Source of the DNA: Candidatus Aerophobus profundus SCGC AAA252-L23
Lineage (GTDB): Bacteria; Aerophobota; Aerophobia; Aerophobales; Aerophobaceae
Assembly (NCBI GenBank): GCA_000402295.1
Contig: AQRW01000187.1
Coordinates: 1-18,551 of the forward strand
Length of the DNA stretch: 18,551 nt
Direction: 5' to 3'
Both the position numbers and the translations under genes were made by a program. Shown here piece by piece: positions 14,585 to 18,551 of this stretch. The notes under the pieces are model-generated. The model was given only the letters and a program-made list of their open reading frames with translations, was not told the origin of the DNA and did no database searches. Each line of letters begins with the position of its first letter. Within the stretch, counting starts at the first letter, position 1.

Positions 14585-16762
14585 TCATATATCACAATGC
14601 TCGTACCTCTCGATAATATGGTTTTGGAAGTCCTTGGTGAGTGTCACAAAATAAGCGCTGAACCCCCACACTCGTACTGCTAGATTCTGGTAGTTCTCGG
14701 GTTCCATCTGGGCTTTTTTCAATGTAGCACTATCAACAACATTGAATTGAATTTTGCTACCACCCAATTCCATAAAAGTCTTTATAAAAGAAACGAATTT
14801 TTCCAAATTGCTATCACCTGATAGCACAGATGGCGAAAATTTCATATCACTTGGCGAACCGTTTGGAAAATCGGTCAGATCGATTTTGGTCAACGACCCA
14901 ATGACCGCGGTTGGACCCTTACGATCTGCCCCGGGTGCTGGAGAAAAGTTTACTGCAAATGGCTCTCTCGCTTTTCTGCCGTCAGGAGATGCTCCTAATT
15001 CTTTCCCAACAAAAATATAGGACCATGCACTGACCAGAGATGGAAGATATCGGCCGCTTTCTTGCGTAGAGTATTTTAAAACCTCCCGGGCAAAGTGTAC
15101 TGCCACTTCTTTTGCTAACGCGTCAACATAATCCTCGTCACAACCAAATTTTGGTGCTTTGTTGATCAGCATCAGCCTTAAGGATTCATTATTCCCATAA
15201 TTTTCCTTCAATGCATGGTGTAATTCCTCTGCCGAGATTTTCTTTTCGGTAAAAACCAGTTTCTTGAGGGCGGCTAAAGCGTCAGCCGTATTGGCCAAGG
15301 CACTTCCCCACATCCCTATGTTATTGTAATAAGCTCCTCCCTCGCTTACGTCTCTGGCATTCCGTATGCAATCTGCCATTGTGGCGGATAAAAAAGGAGC
15401 CGGTGCATATTTCTTTCCCTCACACTTACTCACCTCATTCTCTACTGCAAAAGTGATTTGCTTTTTCAAGCTATCCATCAAATTATTAAAGCTTCCATAG
15501 TCGGAGAGTTTACCTAAATTAGAGCCCATTTTCTCTTCGGTTAGTAAACTTTCTCCGTTATTTAGCGTGGATTCTAAACACCGGAGGAAACAAACTTCAC
15601 CCCAATTCGGTCTATTGTTTGACTTCCCCGGTATCAATATCTCAGCACAGGCCGATGTAACATAGTCTCGGGCATCTTCTAATGCATATCCCGCTTTTAC
15701 AAGAGATGGAACAATAATGTCATCATTGCAAAACAAAGGAGACCCCGTTCCCATCCGAGCCAATTGACAGGCTTTCTTAATCAACTTTGGAGGGGTTTTT
15801 TTGTGGATTCTCACCTTTAAAGACGGTTGTATCATCTCGAGTCTCATTGATGATTCAATCATCATATAGGATAGATCATTGGTCGCGTCTTCGCCTGTTC
15901 GAGTTTGCCCTCCGACTACTACTGCCTGACCATTATCACCTTCAAAATAGTGCCTCAGGCTATGTATCGAGTTGAACTTCACCCACAAACAGTCCAACAG
16001 TTCTTGTGCTTCCTTCTGCGTTATCAATCCTCTGGCACGATCTCTCTCATAAAATGGATATAGGACACAATCGAGCCGTCCTATAGGTATGTGGAAACTG
16101 TCATCGGCTCTCAATGCCATGTGGGTAAACCACAATGCTTGAACTGCCTCATGAAAACAGCGTGCCGGATACGCAGGAACCCTTTTACATGCAGATGACA
16201 ACCAGTTAAGTTCTTCTTTTCTGTTTGAATCTTCTTCCTCTTCCGCCATTTGCTCAGCCCTTGTTGAATAACGGTAAGCTAAATCTGAAATAGCTTCACA
16301 ACATAGAATAACCGCTTTCAGGAACCATATTATTTCCGGATTTTTCAACTTCCTTAATTGTCCGAGCCTGTCTTCGGCTTCCTTTTTGATATCTTGAAAA
16401 CCCCGCATGAGTATCTTGTGATAATTTGGTACAACGTTGGTAGGAGTCTCGACCCCACTAGGATTAGCAAACAAGAGATGTTCATCCTCGAACAAATAGG
16501 AAGGGAAACACTCACGCATGGGGACACCAATTAGAAGCTCATACGCGTTGATTCTTGGTGAGACGGTAGAAAATAGTTTTTTATAAGCCATAGCTTTTCG
16601 ATATACCGGCGGTAAGTTTCTCAAGTCTTTTGCTTCTTCCAAGAGACTATTGGTTTCTAAGGATACAAAATTACCGATTTCTTCGGGATCAGCTTGTTTG
16701 AGGTACTCAGAATCTTTCTTATGCATGAATTCTTTGAATTTGCTTATTCTCTGTGTCATCAT
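14585..16762 (-). CDS. glycyl radical enzyme (pyruvate formate-lyase-like family)
   Basis: A 725-residue enzyme of the PFL/glycerol-dehydratase-like superfamily. The start is ATG 16762 with AGGGAGT upstream. The N-terminal about 600 residues form the PFL-like barrel. The thiyl site is C372 with the general base E374, in the unusual setting TSACAEI where most family members have GCVE. The C-terminal radical loop is RVWGFSAYF with the radical on G700. Oxygen-sensitive, cytoplasmic, needs the activase encoded 26 bases upstream. The single cysteine argues against a true formate lyase (which has CC), favouring a lyase, dehydratase or decarboxylase subtype. Neighbouring sugar transport and SorC control point to a sugar- or polyol-derived substrate. 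No aldehyde dehydrogenase or microcompartment genes are in view. Confidence 0.9.
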   Translation of the reverse strand: MMTQRISKFKEFMHKKDSEYLKQADPEEIGNFVSLETNSLLEEAKDLRNLPPVYRKAMAYKKLFSTVSPRINAYELLIGVPMRECFPSYLFEDEHLLFANPSGVETPTNVVPNYHKILMRGFQDIKKEAEDRLGQLRKLKNPEIIWFLKAVILCCEAISDLAYRYSTRAEQMAEEEEDSNRKEELNWLSSACKRVPAYPARCFHEAVQALWFTHMALRADDSFHIPIGRLDCVLYPFYERDRARGLITQKEAQELLDCLWVKFNSIHSLRHYFEGDNGQAVVVGGQTRTGEDATNDLSYMMIESSMRLEMIQPSLKVRIHKKTPPKLIKKACQLARMGTGSPLFCNDDIIVPSLVKAGYALEDARDYVTSACAEILIPGKSNNRPNWGEVCFLRCLESTLNNGESLLTEEKMGSNLGKLSDYGSFNNLMDSLKKQITFAVENEVSKCEGKKYAPAPFLSATMADCIRNARDVSEGGAYYNNIGMWGSALANTADALAALKKLVFTEKKISAEELHHALKENYGNNESLRLMLINKAPKFGCDEDYVDALAKEVAVHFAREVLKYSTQESGRYLPSLVSAWSYIFVGKELGASPDGRKAREPFAVNFSPAPGADRKGPTAVIGSLTKIDLTDFPNGSPSDMKFSPSVLSGDSNLEKFVSFIKTFMELGGSKIQFNVVDSATLKKAQMEPENYQNLAVRVWGFSAYFVTLTKDFQNHIIERYEHCDI

Positions 16763-16788
16763 ATTAGACTCCCTTACCTTCGGTTCGC

Positions 16789-17688
16789 TTACCCTCCTAT
16801 CTGCGTTCGCAGCCCTTGCGATTCAAACAGTTTCTTCAATTCCTCCATATGATGGTTTACGGGGGCTTTAATATTCTTTAATTGATACTTGCACCCTAAC
16901 CTATCATACTTGCTTGCCCCTAGAGGATGATACGGAAGTAAATGCACTTCTTGAACGCAGTTCCCTAGATCTTTCACAAATCCTATCAATTGAATCAAGT
17001 TCTCGAGGTCATCATTATAATTAGGAACGATTGGTACTCTGATAATCACTGATTTTACTTTTTGTGCCGCCTTGCGGGCATTCTCTAAAATAAGCCCGTT
17101 CGGAACGCCCGTAAGTAACCTATGTTTGTTGGCATCCATACATTTGAGGTCGTAGAGAACCAAATCAGTGAACTCCAAGATTTTCAGTAAGTTGTTCCAT
17201 GCCATATAGCCACTCGTTTCAACTGCTGTATTAATGTACTTCTTATGACAACTCTTGAGTAACTCGCTTACAAAAACCGTTTGTAAGCCTGGTTCTCCTC
17301 CTGAGATAGTCACTCCTCCCCCCGACAATCTGTAGGCAACATCGTCTTTCTCTATTTCTTCCATAACCTCTGTCACAGTAAATACTCTACCGGCGATTTG
17401 TCTAGCCTGAGCTGGACACACTTCCGCACATTTTCCACACCCCGTACATTTATCCCTCCGAATTCTCCACTGACTCTTGGTAATAGCACCTGTTGGGCAA
17501 ATCTTCTCGCACTCCCCGCACCCGATACACCGCTCCCGGAACTCCATAATTTCAGGACTATTCTCTTGCGATTCGGGGTTATCGCACCATAAGCATCGAA
17601 GGGGGCATCCTTTCATAAATACTAATGTTCGAATACCAGGGCCGTCGTGTAGCGAAAACCTTTGAATATCGAAAATCATCCCCTGCAT
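16789..17688 (-). CDS. glycyl radical enzyme activase (radical SAM)
   Basis: Radical SAM enzyme that abstracts hydrogen from the glycine of its partner at 14585-16762. From ATG 17688 it has 299 residues and begins MQGMIFDIQRF; a TTG at 17721 is open in frame and has a GGAAGAAG site, so the start is uncertain. The cluster motif is CPLRCLWC (C28, C32, C35). Next comes an inserted two-cluster ferredoxin domain with CIGCGECEKIC (C54, 57, 60, 64) and CTGCGKCAEVC (C81, 84, 87, 91). The SAM-binding ISGGEP follows near residue 130. The ferredoxin insert is usual for dehydratase/lyase-type activases and is absent from PflA, supporting a non-PFL partner. The activase precedes its enzyme, the reverse of many operons. 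Confidence 0.92.
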   Translation of the reverse strand: MQGMIFDIQRFSLHDGPGIRTLVFMKGCPLRCLWCDNPESQENSPEIMEFRERCIGCGECEKICPTGAITKSQWRIRRDKCTGCGKCAEVCPAQARQIAGRVFTVTEVMEEIEKDDVAYRLSGGGVTISGGEPGLQTVFVSELLKSCHKKYINTAVETSGYMAWNNLLKILEFTDLVLYDLKCMDANKHRLLTGVPNGLILENARKAAQKVKSVIIRVPIVPNYNDDLENLIQLIGFVKDLGNCVQEVHLLPYHPLGASKYDRLGCKYQLKNIKAPVNHHMEELKKLFESQGLRTQIGG

Positions 17689-17749
17689 AGTATTCTGGTT
17701 TACTGTTGTTCCGTTAGGCAAAATGGTTCTTCTTCCACTTTACCAGTGG

Positions 17750-17762
17750 ATTGTTATACAAT
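17750..17762 (-). promoter_or_regulatory. candidate regulator site upstream of the activase
   Basis: ATTGTTATACAAT is a perfect dyad with arms ATTGT/ACAAT and a 3-base centre. Its half TTGTATA on the minus strand is shared with the TTGTATAT operator candidate before the regulator gene. It lies in the 189-base gap between regulator and activase. SorC binding is inferred. Confidence 0.4.
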
Positions 17763-17910
17763 AACCGTCCCTTGTTTCGATTAGAAGCACAACTTACCTT
17801 TTCTAAAACTCAGGTATTGCTCGTCATAGCTTTAATTTCCCACAAATCTTACTCGAGAGAAACACTGGGTGAAACTGTTTGGTCAGGTATTTCCATGATC
17901 AGCATTTTGA

Positions 17911-18551
17911 TCAAGCAGAGGTACAAATAACCTCCAAGGCGGTTTTCTCATCTGTAATGAGAATGTCTATAAAGCCTGACCGCACGGTTCCGCGAATGGC
18001 CTTTATCTTTTGTTTACCCCCGGCAATTGCTATTTTCTCGGGGATATTTCGAAGAATTTCTATCGGGATAGAAACAATACGATCTTCGATCGCGGAATTA
18101 ATAAGATCTCCTTTTTCGCTGAAATAGTGACCCACGATATCTCCAACTGCACCCGTGTTTTCTATTGTCTCTATTTCATAGGAACCAAACAAGCCTGTTT
18201 TGGCATAAATTGATTCTCTAACTGGTCCGATGCCAAAAATGGCTTTGTTGCAATTTTTCCATAATTCCAAAGGAGCGTTGGAAAGCATATGTTCCTTCAC
18301 TTGCTTACTTTGAACAACTGCTGCGGAAGTAAAATATATCCCATCGGCATAAAGTTTAAGAGATAACTTCTGGACGATATCAAATGCATCATATTCTCGA
18401 ACGTTCCCAAAACCTCCCATCAACTGCACGACTTTAACTCCAGTTGTGTGACGTGGAGCAATCTTTGCTATTAACTTCGCCATTGTTATTCCCACGCTTA
18501 CACCAATAACATCACCTCTCTCAATATTTGTGGACACATACAAGGCACCTA
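17911..18551 (-). CDS. SorC-family sugar-binding regulator, C-terminal part (runs off the window)
   Basis: Open from the window edge to TGA at 17911. It holds the effector-binding domain of SorC regulators: RGDVIGVSVGITMAKLIAK, VQLMGGFGNV, YFTSAAVVQSKQV, AIFGIGPV and AIAGGKQKIKAIRGTVRSG. The protein would bind a sugar phosphate or similar inducer and control the downstream activase-enzyme-transporter operon. The DNA-binding half is beyond the edge, and an identical-frame copy of it is at 11431-11812 on the plus strand. The combined protein is of normal length. It is the first gene of the minus-strand operon, 222 bases before the activase ATG. Confidence 0.8.
   Translation of the reverse strand, partial: GALYVSTNIERGDVIGVSVGITMAKLIAKIAPRHTTGVKVVQLMGGFGNVREYDAFDIVQKLSLKLYADGIYFTSAAVVQSKQVKEHMLSNAPLELWKNCNKAIFGIGPVRESIYAKTGLFGSYEIETIENTGAVGDIVGHYFSEKGDLINSAIEDRIVSIPIEILRNIPEKIAIAGGKQKIKAIRGTVRSGFIDILITDEKTALEVICTSA
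18462..18551 (-). repeat. 90-base inverted repeat, right copy at the window edge
   Basis: Exact reverse complement of 11723-11812. It ends with the window and continues into regulator coding sequence on its inner side. Confidence 0.95.

Noticed and set aside
11813..18461. Clean invertible phase-variation switch
   Set aside because: Not accepted as the main reading because the second permease is broken in either orientation and no recombinase gene is seen; kept as an option in the findings.
1..18551. CRISPR array
   Set aside because: No regularly spaced direct repeats with unique spacers were seen anywhere in the window.

Overview
The window looks like a piece of an uncultured, anaerobic, carbohydrate-using bacterium. 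It has moderately low GC, two ATPase-less CUT1-type sugar ABC transporters, a SorC-family regulator, and an oxygen-sensitive glycyl radical enzyme with its activase. These features suit Firmicutes-like or Atribacterota/Aerophobota-like anaerobes, but nothing here fixes the phylum. Much of the middle is accessory DNA: IS remnants, a toxin-antitoxin pair and a broken defence-type gene pair. The right edge looks like an unresolved repeat and may be a contig end.

Left (1-2300): REP-like palindromes, then serS. Directly after serS lies the 5' half of a tRNA-Ser(UGA) whose 3' half is missing, followed by about 550 bases of gene-free DNA. Left-centre (2071-5788): a plus-strand sugar transporter operon with a good promoter, a lipid-free secreted binding protein, a strong stem-loop and two permeases. 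Both permeases lack good ribosome sites of their own and are each overlapped at the start by a 10-codon mini-ORF.

Centre (5900-11300): a deletion derivative of an IS with about 55-base terminal inverted repeats; a GC-richer uroporphyrinogen-decarboxylase-family gene with its own promoter; a second copy of the IS right end; a transposase scrap; a PIN-toxin/antitoxin module with a palindromic operator; two small unknown ORFs; and, on the minus strand, an XRE-ImmA/IrrE protein followed by a truncated phage-T4-beta-family gene.

Right (11389-18551): on the minus strand, in transcription order, SorC regulator (entering from beyond the edge), glycyl radical activase, glycyl radical enzyme, sugar-binding protein, permease 1 and the first 32 codons of permease 2. 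Permease 2 stops abruptly at 11813. From there leftwards the sequence is the inverted N-terminal half and promoter of the same SorC regulator, and the last 90 bases of the window repeat 11723-11812 exactly in inverted orientation. Joining the two regulator halves gives a normal-length protein of about 310 residues. The simplest biological reading is a sugar- or polyol-responsive catabolic operon: transporter brings the substrate in, SorC senses a phosphorylated or free intermediate, and the glycyl radical enzyme cleaves, dehydrates or rearranges it. The inverted junction is a real rearrangement, a population variant or an amplification/assembly chimera, and it is the most important thing to resolve.
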